The notes under the pieces were generated by a model that ran no database searches, was not told the DNA's origin, and was given only the letters and a program-made list of their open reading frames with translations. A stretch of 64,000 bases of DNA. Source: Fibrobacter sp. (GTDB lineage: Bacteria; Fibrobacterota; Fibrobacteria; Fibrobacterales; Fibrobacteraceae). Location: assembly GCA_024398875.1 (NCBI GenBank), contig JAKSIJ010000004.1, positions 114,629-178,628 of the forward strand, given 5' to 3'. How positions within the stretch are numbered: the first letter of the stretch is position 1; each line of letters opens with the position of its first letter. The position numbers were made by a program, and so were the translations under genes. Positions 9,040-18,752 of this stretch are shown here, piece by piece.

Positions 9040-10920
9040 CTAGAAGGTCTGCGACAAGTCGAAGGCGAATCTGCCCCAACCGAATTTTTCAGTCCAGTCG
9101 TGATCGGAGAAGTTCTTGTTGAAGGCGTAATCCAGACGGAAGGTAAGGAACTGCCAGTGGTAGCGAATGCCAAGGCCTAAGCTAGCGTCGGATTCCATGG
9201 CATAGACATCGTCTTCTTCATCCATGACCTTTGCCCAGTCGAAGAATTGCACAATCTGCCAACGTTTTGCAGATTTCCACGGAAGTGTCCAGCGGAGTTC
9301 CTGATTGAAGCGTAAGTAGATTGGGGTGAGGCCAGTGTTGATGATGGTTTCGCCTTCATCGTCCAGAGATTCATAGCTGGCATAGATACTGCGGAAGCGG
9401 TAACCACGAACGGAACGGGAACCTCCCTGGTAGAATACGCGGGCGTCATCTTCCAAGGCAGAGTTGAAGAATTTACCTGCGCTACCGCTTAGGGCTCCAT
9501 AGAAAGTCCACAACAGCGGGAAATACAGATTGACGGTTCCCTCGGTATAGGTGTAGGGGTTGCCGATCATGGTGGGATTATCCAGGGAGGCGGTTAGGTT
9601 GGTGCCAACACCTGTGGTAGGAGCGATACGGATACCCTTGGTGGGGTTGAAGTAATCATCGGTATAGTCAAAGGTGAGCGCCACTTCTCCTTTGACCTTC
9701 AAAAGTTCGTCATCGTTCTTGTTCACATAACGGGTATCTACCGTTCCACGGAAGCGAATATGGCTTGTAATGCCGAAGGTAAGGTCACCGCGGTTAATGA
9801 CTTCGTAGCGCTCTTCAATGCTGTCGGGGTAGGCGGGCGGATTAATCTTTTCGTGATTGAAACTTAGACGGTCTTCAAAGCGGATAGCGGTAGGAATGAA
9901 GGTGAACGCTGTACCGAAAAGGAGGGGGTTGGCGTAGCCCGCTGAAATTTCTTGCTTGTGCTGTGCAATCTGGAAACTTGTAGAGAATTCATTGAAGCGG
10001 CCAAAGAAGTTTTTGTGTTTTGCATAGGCCTGGGCGCCAAAACCATAGATTTCTTCAAAGAAGAATCCATAACGGGCTTCGCCAGGAACGCGTTCGGTTA
10101 CATCTAAATGAACATCGGAAAGTCCGTCAGTGCGTAACGAATCGTTTAGCTTGATTTGTGTAAACAACTGCGTGGAGAATAATTTGTTCTTAAATGAGTT
10201 GTATTGGTTACCGTCAATGGTTTCTCCCTGTGGAATTTTCCAAAGGGAGGAAAGCCAGGCCGTATCCGACAATCCCGTTTCTTCAACAGAACCGTTTTGC
10301 CTGTCAGTGACTCGCTTGCTGCTACTCACCATGTTTCCCATCATCACTTTGGCGCCTGGGAGCACATTGATTTCCACAAGAATCTTTTTGTTCAAGGTGT
10401 CAATTTTTTCGGCGGGGGAAACATAAACGTGGAGGTAACCCGCCTTACGATAGGCGCTTTGAATAGTCTGCACGTCTTCGGCAATGTCATCTTGAGAGAA
10501 GTAGCGATCCTGTTCTGTTTTCAGAGAGCTTTCGTTAATTTCAACATCTTTGGTTTCCGGTGCAACAATTGAAACCCCGCTAAAGCGGTAGCGCTCACCT
10601 TCTACGATACTGAACATGTATCCGCGTTCCATGCTATCGAGGGAGTAGTACTGCCGGCGGATATCCATTTTTAAATCCAGACTGTAATAACCGCGAGAGT
10701 AGTAGAGGGCCCGGATTCCTTCTGCAGAAAGTCGCATCATGAAATCCTGCTTGGTCGTATCCAGTTGGCCGAATTCATCAGGAATGTCTAGCTGTTCTTC
10801 CAGCTGGAAGGTAGAGAACACCTTATTTCCGTCAAAGTCCACGTACCAGGGGTGCTTCACTCCTTCATCTGCCAGCACCGCCGCAGCTAAGAACAACAGA
10901 ACGCAAATTATCTTCTTCAT
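9040..10920 (-). CDS. Omp85-family outer membrane protein (TamA/BamA-like)
   Basis: The 626-aa protein starts with a signal peptide (residues 1-17, ending VLADEG). About 200 residues with the pattern of POTRA repeats follow, and then a beta-barrel of Omp85 type. The hallmark barrel loop is visible as GGSRSVRGYRF, with the RGY/F arginine at about 505, and the chain ends in Phe (DLSQTF), as outer-membrane barrel proteins do. Family members insert or translocate proteins at the outer membrane. It overlaps by 4 bases the preceding TamB-like gene, which supports TamA rather than BamA: TamA and TamB form a complex spanning the periplasm. Confidence 0.88.
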   Translation of the reverse strand: MKKIICVLLFLAAAVLADEGVKHPWYVDFDGNKVFSTFQLEEQLDIPDEFGQLDTTKQDFMMRLSAEGIRALYYSRGYYSLDLKMDIRRQYYSLDSMERGYMFSIVEGERYRFSGVSIVAPETKDVEINESSLKTEQDRYFSQDDIAEDVQTIQSAYRKAGYLHVYVSPAEKIDTLNKKILVEINVLPGAKVMMGNMVSSSKRVTDRQNGSVEETGLSDTAWLSSLWKIPQGETIDGNQYNSFKNKLFSTQLFTQIKLNDSLRTDGLSDVHLDVTERVPGEARYGFFFEEIYGFGAQAYAKHKNFFGRFNEFSTSFQIAQHKQEISAGYANPLLFGTAFTFIPTAIRFEDRLSFNHEKINPPAYPDSIEERYEVINRGDLTFGITSHIRFRGTVDTRYVNKNDDELLKVKGEVALTFDYTDDYFNPTKGIRIAPTTGVGTNLTASLDNPTMIGNPYTYTEGTVNLYFPLLWTFYGALSGSAGKFFNSALEDDARVFYQGGSRSVRGYRFRSIYASYESLDDEGETIINTGLTPIYLRFNQELRWTLPWKSAKRWQIVQFFDWAKVMDEEDDVYAMESDASLGLGIRYHWQFLTFRLDYAFNKNFSDHDWTEKFGWGRFAFDLSQTF

Positions 10921-13900
10921 TTTGCAACCTCTGTCTTAGCCTTGGTTTGTGTGGTATCTCTCGGAGAAATGGTTTCGCAGTGCCCGATGCCGAGGAGGCA
11001 AGGGTTCCAGTAACGGTAAGTGTAGTTTATACCCACATTTTTTTCAATGCGGTTTTCGTTGCCTTCGGTACCTGTGTTGGTCAAATACTGCTTGGAAACG
11101 AGCTGACCATTCAGAGAGAGGGCCGGATTCAGGTGATTTTTGTGAGAATATTCTTTTTCTTTAAACACGGGAAGCTTGTAGTTCACGCCGAATTGTAATG
11201 CCTGGTCGTAAGTGGGGTTCTCGCTCTGGTCTTGTGTATACCCGAAGATGAGACTCAAGTCCTTTACCCATTTGTCAAGGGAAATGGGCAGCTTGAAGTA
11301 GCTGGAGTCTTTTTCATTCTGGGTGTTGCTGTTGAATAACATCACCTTCATGTCGATATCGCCGATGTAATCGCCGCCAAGGGTCTTGTTGGCCGTAGAG
11401 GAAAGCACCTTACCAATTGCTTTACCGGCAAGTTTGTTCCAGTCTGTAGATTCGTCTGTATTTTCGGCAATACAACCGAGGAAGATGTTGTAGTAGATGG
11501 CCGCTGAACTAGATTCATTACCGCAGTTGGAACTGGGTGTTGCCTGCGGATTGGAAAGCGTTCCTTGAATGTCCAAATTAATGGGGCAAGTCTCATTCTC
11601 GGTTTCTTCTGTTTCATTGCAATAGGGAAGTTCCTGGGCGCTGGAAACTTCTACGTTGCCTTGCTGCCAAGGTGCGTCGGTCCAAGTGATGCGGAAGGAA
11701 TTCAAATCAAACTGATAAATATCCTGAACGCCAATGAATCCCGCATTGGAGTTACTCAAGTCGCCACGGAGCAAGGGCCGGTTGGTGCTTCCCATAACCC
11801 AGAAATCAAAGGTGAAGGGGAAGGTGGCGAACGGAGTGAGAATTTGTATGGAATCCTGCTGGGAATCGCTGATATGGAGTGCGAGGTTGATGGGCCTTGC
11901 TGTGGAAATCTTGGCCTCTTGAGTTTCGGATTTCTTCACTCGGGCTACTGCATTGTGGAACATGGAAATGAACTTATCCAATGAAGAAGGTGTCATCTCA
12001 ATTTCAATGTTCTTGCGGTACAGAAGGCGGTCTACAACCAACTCACCGCCAATGGTCTTGTTTTCAATGATTCCTTCCTTTGCGTGTGGAATGGCAAAGT
12101 AGAGATTGCTGTGGCCCAAGGCTTCTGCATCGCCATAAGTCTCGTTGTGGAACAAGTAGCGTATGGTAGGGATTTGTGCAGAGAGAACCATGTTTTCTTC
12201 AGTGTCTTCTAAATGCCCGCTGACATTTTCAACCACAACGGTATGACTTGCGGTGCGTATGGAGTACAACTTGGATTCCACATCAAAGGCTTCAACCTGG
12301 AACTTGTCCAAGTCCAAACGAATCTTTCCAGAAATGGTTTCTCCGCTGTCATTCTGCGTGCTTGCCTCTGAAACATCAAGGATGCCGTTTTCCAAATGTC
12401 CTCGCATTCTTACAGGGAATTTGTAATTCAATTTTTGTGGCTTGAACAGGGTGGAGTCGGCACGAATGTCGGCGGTGATTCCGTTGAGGCCATTGCGGAT
12501 ATCTGCAGATACGTCCACAACAATATCGGTGCGTTGTATTTCGCTGAGTGTGCCTGGAATGAACCAGGAACCATTCATATTCATCTTTCCGTTGAAGACG
12601 AGTAATGAATCGATAAATCCTTCGGCGTAGAGATCGCCACCATTGTCACTGTTGTGAGAAATGCTCACATGTCGTTTAGGCTTGAAAATATCATCAAGGA
12701 TGATTTGCGTGCTGCCGGTCCAACCACCACTGCCAATATCCAGATAGGCGTTCAGTTCCATCTTGTCGCCCTCGGCGAAGAGGTTCATCTTGTTGATGCT
12801 GAGAAGGTGGCTGGGAATATTGCCGAACTTCAAGTCAGTAAAATCGATGTTGCCTTGCAGTCCTCCGCCTTCATTGTAGGCGAGATCGCCAGTGATGAGA
12901 CCGGAGGTCAAGGTCGTGTCGTTCAAGGGCTCTAGCAACAGCGGAATGTTGAAGTCTTTGGCCATGACCCAGGCGTGCAGAACCTGGATGGGGAGCGTTC
13001 CGGTAGGATTGAAATCGGGATTGGAATCGTTTGGCAGAATGAAGGCTCCTTCCGCCTCCACGCGGTTTTTGTTTTGCACCGCTTCTGCTTTCTCTACAAA
13101 TACAGTGTCGTTATTCTCATAGCCTTTCACATGGGCCTGCAAATTGAAGGGCTCAAAGTTTCCATCGAAGCTTACGTCTGCAACACCGTTATTCTTGTCA
13201 AAGTTCTGGAACCAGTGCCCGGTCACTTTTCCGCTTAGCTTCTCATTGAGCTTGAAGTTTGCAAAAGGTATGGTGGAAATTTCCACACTGTCTGCAGTCA
13301 CATCGAGGGAGATGGAATCCAGAATGGAAACGTAGGCTCTTGCCACACCGCCGTGGCGCTGAATCACTTCCCATGAAGTGTGTGGGCCTTTGCCATTCCA
13401 CTTCACATCACCGGTAAAGTCAAAGGTCTCCTTAGGCGAGTAGATGATACCGTCGGAAAAGTCAATGCCGTTCTTGTCGATGAGGAGAACTGTCTGCAGC
13501 GAGTCTGCGCGGATTTCGTAGGCGTCGTACACATTGGGAATCTTCACCAAAATGCGTGTCTTGGCATCTTCCACCGTGCCGTACACCTTGAACCGCTCCT
13601 TCAGGACGAGTCTTCCCTTGCTCCAGTCCAGCGCCCACTGCTCGTAGGGCGACATGTCGCCGGTGTAGGTCATCCGGAACTTGTCCTTCAGGTTGATGGT
13701 CGCTTCCACGATGGAGCCTTGCCGCGTCTCCGCCTTCGCGCGGATTACGTCACCTTCCTTGGAGGCGGAATGAATTATCATGTCCATAGGCATCATCTGT
13801 GGCCCGAACATGGCGCTCAGGTTCGTCACCTTACCGCTCGCCCTGAAGTCCCAGTTCTTGTCTACATCGCCCTCTGCAAAGATGTGCCCGCCTTCGTCGT

Positions 13901-14807
13901 CCCGCAGGTTCACCACGGCATGGAATCCCTGTGGCCCGCCCTTGAGGTGCAGGTTCACATTCTGTGTCTTTAACGGCCAGAACGCACCCACGCGGGTTTG
14001 GATGGTCACGTCATAGTACGGATTCTTTCTCGCATTCAGGCGGGCGGAACCGCTCACCTTCAATTTCCCGATAGGCGGCACCGCCTCGGGCAGTTTGAAC
14101 GGCAGCCACTCCTCCGGATTGTTTACATCCAGATTCACCTGGGTGGAGACTTCCGTCAGGTTGCTCTTGCTCGCCGCCACATTCACGTGCACGGAATCGG
14201 AACCAGCCACAATCTGGCCGTCCGCATACACCTTCTGCCCGCTGAAGTTTGCCGCCACTTCGACAGAAGTCTTTTGGGCGATGTTGTCGCCTTCAATGTC
14301 ACGCGCCTTAACGCGAACCTGGTGTTCGCCTTCGCTACGGATGGAAATATCCTTCGCCGTCCATGCGGCGCTGTCCACTTTGACCGAGAGACTGTTCGCC
14401 TCCACGCTTACGGGCAGGTAGAACTTCAGTTCCTCCGGAATGCTTGGCGGCCCCGTGGCGGAGTCCTGCTTGTCTTTTGAATTCTCTGTACTCTTGATAT
14501 CCAGTTCAACGGCATCCGCCTTGAGGGCGAGCCCCTTGGAATCGCCAACAACAGTCAAATCGAAGTCCAGTTTCCGCACTACATAAGTGGAATTCCCCTG
14601 TTTTACGGCGATGGAATCGAAGGAGTGGGTGAGGAGGCCGTCCATTCGGTGGCCGTAGGGGGTTACTTCAACACCGTTGTAGGTGTGGGTGGAAGAAAGG
14701 TAAGAAACGAGGACACTATGCCCCAACCAGGCGCATAGAGCCAACACGCCAACAATAACCGTCGCAATGGCGGCGGTGAACTTAAATGTCGAAGTATTCT
14801 TCTTCAA
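10917..14807 (-). CDS. tamB: TamB-like translocation/assembly protein (DUF490)
   Basis: The 1296-aa protein has a single N-terminal membrane anchor (about residues 8-38) and a very long repetitive beta-rich periplasmic region, typical of AsmA/TamB lipid-transfer or assembly proteins. The C-terminal DUF490-like region includes a QDIYQFDLNSFRITWTD block and short Asn/Thr-rich strands. The extreme C-terminus repeats the phrases of outer-membrane-facing domains. Known members bridge the inner membrane to an Omp85 partner and move phospholipids or help barrel insertion. Its stop overlaps the start of the TamA-like gene by 4 bases, so the pair is one operon. The start is the ATG at 14805-14807. Confidence 0.88.
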   Translation of the reverse strand: MKKNTSTFKFTAAIATVIVGVLALCAWLGHSVLVSYLSSTHTYNGVEVTPYGHRMDGLLTHSFDSIAVKQGNSTYVVRKLDFDLTVVGDSKGLALKADAVELDIKSTENSKDKQDSATGPPSIPEELKFYLPVSVEANSLSVKVDSAAWTAKDISIRSEGEHQVRVKARDIEGDNIAQKTSVEVAANFSGQKVYADGQIVAGSDSVHVNVAASKSNLTEVSTQVNLDVNNPEEWLPFKLPEAVPPIGKLKVSGSARLNARKNPYYDVTIQTRVGAFWPLKTQNVNLHLKGGPQGFHAVVNLRDDEGGHIFAEGDVDKNWDFRASGKVTNLSAMFGPQMMPMDMIIHSASKEGDVIRAKAETRQGSIVEATINLKDKFRMTYTGDMSPYEQWALDWSKGRLVLKERFKVYGTVEDAKTRILVKIPNVYDAYEIRADSLQTVLLIDKNGIDFSDGIIYSPKETFDFTGDVKWNGKGPHTSWEVIQRHGGVARAYVSILDSISLDVTADSVEISTIPFANFKLNEKLSGKVTGHWFQNFDKNNGVADVSFDGNFEPFNLQAHVKGYENNDTVFVEKAEAVQNKNRVEAEGAFILPNDSNPDFNPTGTLPIQVLHAWVMAKDFNIPLLLEPLNDTTLTSGLITGDLAYNEGGGLQGNIDFTDLKFGNIPSHLLSINKMNLFAEGDKMELNAYLDIGSGGWTGSTQIILDDIFKPKRHVSISHNSDNGGDLYAEGFIDSLLVFNGKMNMNGSWFIPGTLSEIQRTDIVVDVSADIRNGLNGITADIRADSTLFKPQKLNYKFPVRMRGHLENGILDVSEASTQNDSGETISGKIRLDLDKFQVEAFDVESKLYSIRTASHTVVVENVSGHLEDTEENMVLSAQIPTIRYLFHNETYGDAEALGHSNLYFAIPHAKEGIIENKTIGGELVVDRLLYRKNIEIEMTPSSLDKFISMFHNAVARVKKSETQEAKISTARPINLALHISDSQQDSIQILTPFATFPFTFDFWVMGSTNRPLLRGDLSNSNAGFIGVQDIYQFDLNSFRITWTDAPWQQGNVEVSSAQELPYCNETEETENETCPINLDIQGTLSNPQATPSSNCGNESSSAAIYYNIFLGCIAENTDESTDWNKLAGKAIGKVLSSTANKTLGGDYIGDIDMKVMLFNSNTQNEKDSSYFKLPISLDKWVKDLSLIFGYTQDQSENPTYDQALQFGVNYKLPVFKEKEYSHKNHLNPALSLNGQLVSKQYLTNTGTEGNENRIEKNVGINYTYRYWNPCLLGIGHCETISPRDTTQTKAKTEVAK

Positions 14808-15061
14808 CGGGTAGAATTATAGCATATAATGGGTTGACATGTTTGTCCTTATCACGCGTAAGTCGTTGAATATCAATGAGTTACGTGCATATGTCGGCAA
14901 AAATAATGCCGAGAAAAACGGGGGATTCTGCAAAATGAATGGTCTATATTAGACTAATGAACAAATGTGCATTCGTTGTGGGCGAAAAAATATCTTTCTG
15001 AAACCCGCAAAATTTCGGCCACCTCTTTTTTTATCTTTTCCAGAGACTTGTGGAGACTTCT

Positions 15062-17356
15062 ATGAAACGTCTGTTTTTTGTGTTTTGCGCACTTTTAACC
15101 GTATCCCTGACGGGTTGCAATGGTGTTGGGAACAAGGATGCCTTGATTGCCCGCATCGGCAATGAGAATGTGTATCAGGAAGACCTGAATCTGCTTTACG
15201 ACGCCAAATGGGGGAGCGATTCCTCTCCTGAGTACAAACAGGCTATAGAGGATTTTTTCACCCAGACTGCCCAAGTTTCGCTGTTTTTGAAGGAAAACCC
15301 TGAGTATGAGTCTAAGTGGAAGGAATATTCCTCTCTTGTGAATAAACGAGTTCTGACGGTTGCCTATGTGCAATTTTTCCTGAAAGAGAATTTGGGCTAC
15401 ACGGAAGAGGAACTAAAAGATTATTTTGAAAAGAATAGGGCCCTTTTTGATAGTTCAACCTCTTTTATGGCTTCAAAAACTAAGGTGGCGGAGCTGTATT
15501 ACCTATATAAGAGTGCGGATTCTCTGCAAAGTTATATTCAAGAAAATCTTTCCTCCCAAAATCGTCCAGAAGAAGTTGAATTGGCTGTATTTATAGGAGA
15601 TTCGGTAAGCACTTTAGAAATGGTGAAAAACTTTAATGAGGGGAAGTCCCTGGATTCTTTGGGCGTTTCTCGTCGCGCTCATGTGAGGAGGGGCGACGAG
15701 AAGGGGATGTTCCAAGATACTTCCGTTAATAGGGCTCTTTTTGGCTCGGATTCCATGAGGGTTGGTGAGGGACGTCATTTTATTGTTCGTGGAGATTCTT
15801 CAACTGACTATTACGCTATGAAAATGGTTTCGCGTACGCCTCCTTACACAGCAACCGTGGAAGACAAAAAATCCATGTTTGAAGAAATTTTTGTTCTCCG
15901 GCGTCGTAATTTCTTGATGAAGGAATTCCAACGGATTACGGAGGAAAATAAAGATTACGTGATAGAGGTGCCTAAGCCTGCTAATCCGCAAAAATTTTAT
16001 GAAGATCATCTGGAGATGTTCAAAACCCCAGAAAGTTACGACCTTTACCAGATTGTGGTTGCCAATTCCAGTCAACTGGCGAAATTCCCGGCGGGAGGGC
16101 TGGGAATGGACTTGGAAACGTTCAAGAAATTCTCCAGGGAACTCAGTGTGGATTCCGCTGTTGTTGCAAGGGACGGCTTCGTTGGCCGTGTTAAGAAGAA
16201 TTTTGCGCTTCCCTACGGTATTGGCATGATGCCGGACTTGTTTACGGCTATCGCCGGGAAGAATGCGGGCTTTGTGACATCGCCGTTATTTTCCACGAGT
16301 GATTCCTTGTACCACATCTTCTATCTTGCGAAGGTGTATCCGCCGGAGGTTAAACCTTTTGACCGCGTGAAGCCGGGGATTGATGTTGCTTTTGCAAACA
16401 ATGTGATGGCTATTGATTCCTCTTTTGTGGCGGTTTCAAAAAACGGAAAGCCAATTTACACTGAAAAAGATGTGGTGGCTCTTTTCAAAGAAGAAATTGG
16501 CCAGGGGACTTATGACAAGGCCATTCGCGACCAACTAGTTGCCATGCTGAAAGAAAGCTCTGTTGGAGAAGATTTGGCAAATAAAGCCAAGTTCGAACAT
16601 AGTTGGCAGTATCGCGCACTTGTTCGTCAGCAACGCTTATATTACATGTATCGTCAGTTTAGAAGGAATCTTCTTCGTCATGGTTTCAGTAATCAGGAGC
16701 TGATTCAGAAGAAAATCCCAGAGAACCTGCTGAAATATGAATATGCGGTTAAGAAGGATTCCCTTTGTGGGGAGAAAACTTTTGAGGAATGTGGAGCGAA
16801 GATGGAGAATTTTTTGAAGGGGTCTTATTATTCCGGACTCCTTTTCAAGAAGCAATTGGAAGATTGGGGCAAGGTGAAAGTTACGTTCTACAACACTCAA
16901 TGGGAGTCGTTGTGCGCACAAAAAGGCTTGGACTACTACTGGCAAAAGGCCCGGGCTTATGTTGAAGCACAAAATTTGAAGAATATCTCCGAAATTGTAA
17001 ATAACTTAATTTTTGCTTATGCTGATGATGAGTCGACCCTGCAAAAAATCATTCTGGATGCTGCTCAAACATACTCTGATGCTCTCTTGTTCGACGACGC
17101 AGAGAAAAATTACGAAGCGTTCTATACTATCTGGCCGGAACACCCGGAGGCGGAGAAGGCCATGTTCAGCCGAGGGTTCGTTCTGAACGAAAATCTGCAC
17201 AAGGATAAGGAGGCTCTCCAGGTTCTGGAAGCATTCTGTAAGAAGTATCCGAAGAGCGAACTGAAGGAATCTGCGGAATGGCTCATGGCGGACATCAAAA
17301 GTAGCGGGAAACTGGCTGACGATTTGATGAAGAAAATAGACGCCGAGGGAAACTAA
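15062..17356 (+). CDS. SurA/PpiC-like periplasmic foldase lipoprotein with TPR-like tail
   Basis: The 764-aa product begins with a lipoprotein signal peptide; the lipobox is LTGC with Cys at about 19. The following segment (IARIGNENVYQEDLNLLY) matches the N-terminal chaperone arm of SurA/PrsA-type peptidyl-prolyl isomerases. A parvulin-like rotamase region is recognisable at about 320-430 (TPESYDLYQIVVA onward). The last 130 residues look like TPR repeats. I chose the ATG at 15062 because GGAG at 15052-15055 precedes it by 6 nt; a GTG at 15050 is in frame but lies over that site. It probably folds outer-membrane proteins, in line with the neighbouring TamAB genes. The two are divergent over about 250 bp, which contains a TATATT at 14945-14950. 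Confidence 0.75.
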   Translation: MKRLFFVFCALLTVSLTGCNGVGNKDALIARIGNENVYQEDLNLLYDAKWGSDSSPEYKQAIEDFFTQTAQVSLFLKENPEYESKWKEYSSLVNKRVLTVAYVQFFLKENLGYTEEELKDYFEKNRALFDSSTSFMASKTKVAELYYLYKSADSLQSYIQENLSSQNRPEEVELAVFIGDSVSTLEMVKNFNEGKSLDSLGVSRRAHVRRGDEKGMFQDTSVNRALFGSDSMRVGEGRHFIVRGDSSTDYYAMKMVSRTPPYTATVEDKKSMFEEIFVLRRRNFLMKEFQRITEENKDYVIEVPKPANPQKFYEDHLEMFKTPESYDLYQIVVANSSQLAKFPAGGLGMDLETFKKFSRELSVDSAVVARDGFVGRVKKNFALPYGIGMMPDLFTAIAGKNAGFVTSPLFSTSDSLYHIFYLAKVYPPEVKPFDRVKPGIDVAFANNVMAIDSSFVAVSKNGKPIYTEKDVVALFKEEIGQGTYDKAIRDQLVAMLKESSVGEDLANKAKFEHSWQYRALVRQQRLYYMYRQFRRNLLRHGFSNQELIQKKIPENLLKYEYAVKKDSLCGEKTFEECGAKMENFLKGSYYSGLLFKKQLEDWGKVKVTFYNTQWESLCAQKGLDYYWQKARAYVEAQNLKNISEIVNNLIFAYADDESTLQKIILDAAQTYSDALLFDDAEKNYEAFYTIWPEHPEAEKAMFSRGFVLNENLHKDKEALQVLEAFCKKYPKSELKESAEWLMADIKSSGKLADDLMKKIDAEGN

Positions 17357-17358
17357 AC

Positions 17359-17366
17359 TATATTTC
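17359..17366 (+). promoter_or_regulatory. TATATTTC -10-like element before ndk
   Basis: TATATTTC lies 28 nt before the ndk ATG and just after the upstream stop codon. A Shine-Dalgarno sequence (AGGTGG, 17381-17386) follows it. Confidence 0.45.
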
Positions 17367-17394
17367 GAGAACACAATAAAAGGTGGTATTAACT

Positions 17395-17847
17395 ATGGAA
17401 ATGACATTTGCTATGATCAAGCCGAATGCAGTGAAGTCTGGTTTGGTTGGTCAGATTATCGCTCGCTACGAAGCTGCCGGTTTGTCTGTCTGCGCTGTGA
17501 AGATGCACCAGATGACCAAGAAGGACGCTCGCGGTTTTTACGCTGAACATGTGAAGAAGCCCTTCTTCCCGGAACTGGAAGCCTATATGACCAAGGGCCC
17601 GTCCGTGATGCTCGCTCTGGGTGGCGAAAATGCCATTGCCAAGGTCCGTGCCATTAATGGTGCCACCAATCCTGCCAAGGCAGAACCGGGCACCCTCCGT
17701 TACGATTTTGCTCCTTCCATGACCGAAAATGTGGTTCACAGTTCCGATAGCCCCAAGAGCGCAAAGCGCGAACTGGACTTCTGGTTCACGAAGAAGGAAC
17801 GCTACGCTTACGAAACCCCCAGCAAGAAAGCTTGCTGCATTCTCTAA
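17395..17847 (+). CDS. ndk: Nucleoside diphosphate kinase
   Basis: The 150-aa protein is the normal length for Ndk, which transfers the gamma phosphate between NTPs and NDPs through a phosphohistidine. The catalytic His is in the NVVHSSDS block near residue 116, and the opening MTFAMIKPNAV block and the later GTLRYDF block are family hallmarks. I chose ATG at 17395 (AGGTGG 9 nt upstream) over an in-frame GTG at 17383. The C-terminus is unusual: it ends in ACCIL, with two adjacent cysteines. It precedes sdhCAB by 45 bp and may share a transcript with them. Confidence 0.95.
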   Translation: MEMTFAMIKPNAVKSGLVGQIIARYEAAGLSVCAVKMHQMTKKDARGFYAEHVKKPFFPELEAYMTKGPSVMLALGGENAIAKVRAINGATNPAKAEPGTLRYDFAPSMTENVVHSSDSPKSAKRELDFWFTKKERYAYETPSKKACCIL

Positions 17848-17892
17848 GTTTAAAAAACAAAAAACAAAGACCCCTCTAAGGAGACAAACTCA

Positions 17893-18741
17893 ATGAAATG
17901 GATCATCAAGTATCTTACTTCTTCCATTGGTAAGAAGCAGATCATGGGATGCACGGGAGCGTTCCTCGCCCTGTTCGTCCTGGGCCACATGTGTGGTAAC
18001 TTCCAACTCTTAAACTTCGACCAGGCTTCCGCTCAGGCATCCTACAATGCCTACACCGAGTTCCTGACTAGCTTCAACCCCCTCCACTTCCCGGTAAAGC
18101 TGATTTACCTCATCGAACTGGTGCTGGTGGCTGCTTTTGCTATTCATATCTTCCTCGCTGTGACGCTCAAGCTCGAAAACAAGAAGGCTCGTGGTGACAT
18201 CGCTTACGAAGTCAATGCTCGCAAGGGTAATAAGACTTTCGCAACCTTCACCATGATTTGGTCTGGCCTCTTTGTGGTGGCTTTCCTCATCCAGCACCTC
18301 ATGATGCTTAAGTTCGGCGAACACTTCCTGTACGTGAACGCTCAGGGTGAGATTGTCCGCGACATGTGGCTCACCACTATCACCATGTTTGCTAACCCCG
18401 CCTGGGCTGCTTTCTATGTAGTGAGCATGTTCGTCGTGGGTATGCACCTCTTCCACGCCATTTCCTCTGCCTTCCAGACTCTCGGTATCGCCCACCAGAA
18501 GTGGACGCCGTTTATCGACAAGTTCGGCATTCTCTATAGCGTGGTCATCGCTCTTGGTTTCGGCATTACCGCTGTGGCTGCCTTCTATCTCGGCAACCAA
18601 CCGGCTACCCAGGAACTGATTGAAAAGTCCCGCGCCCTCCAGCCGCAGTACGAACAGCAACAGCAGAAGAAGGCCGCAGAAAAGGCCGCCTTCGTGATTC
18701 CTTCTGTTGGCGAAGTTCAAGTTTCTTTCAACATTGACTAA
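17893..18741 (+). CDS. sdhC: Succinate dehydrogenase/fumarate reductase cytochrome b subunit
   Basis: The 282-aa protein has five hydrophobic helices, typical of the single-chain di-heme cytochrome b558 subunit found in Bacteroidetes, epsilon-proteobacteria and Bacillus. Histidines for heme ligation appear in helices containing [16 protein letters not shown] and HLFHAISS. It anchors the flavoprotein/iron-sulfur dimer in the cytoplasmic membrane and exchanges electrons with menaquinone. The start has AAGGAGA 10 nt upstream. The last 50 residues are hydrophilic and Gln/Lys/Ala-rich and extend beyond the usual family length. It heads the C-A-B operon. Confidence 0.93.
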   Translation: MKWIIKYLTSSIGKKQIMGCTGAFLALFVLGHMCGNFQLLNFDQASAQASYNAYTEFLTSFNPLHFPVKLIYLIELVLVAAFAIHIFLAVTLKLENKKARGDIAYEVNARKGNKTFATFTMIWSGLFVVAFLIQHLMMLKFGEHFLYVNAQGEIVRDMWLTTITMFANPAWAAFYVVSMFVVGMHLFHAISSAFQTLGIAHQKWTPFIDKFGILYSVVIALGFGITAVAAFYLGNQPATQELIEKSRALQPQYEQQQQKKAAEKAAFVIPSVGEVQVSFNID

Positions 18742-18752
18742 GGAGACCACTC

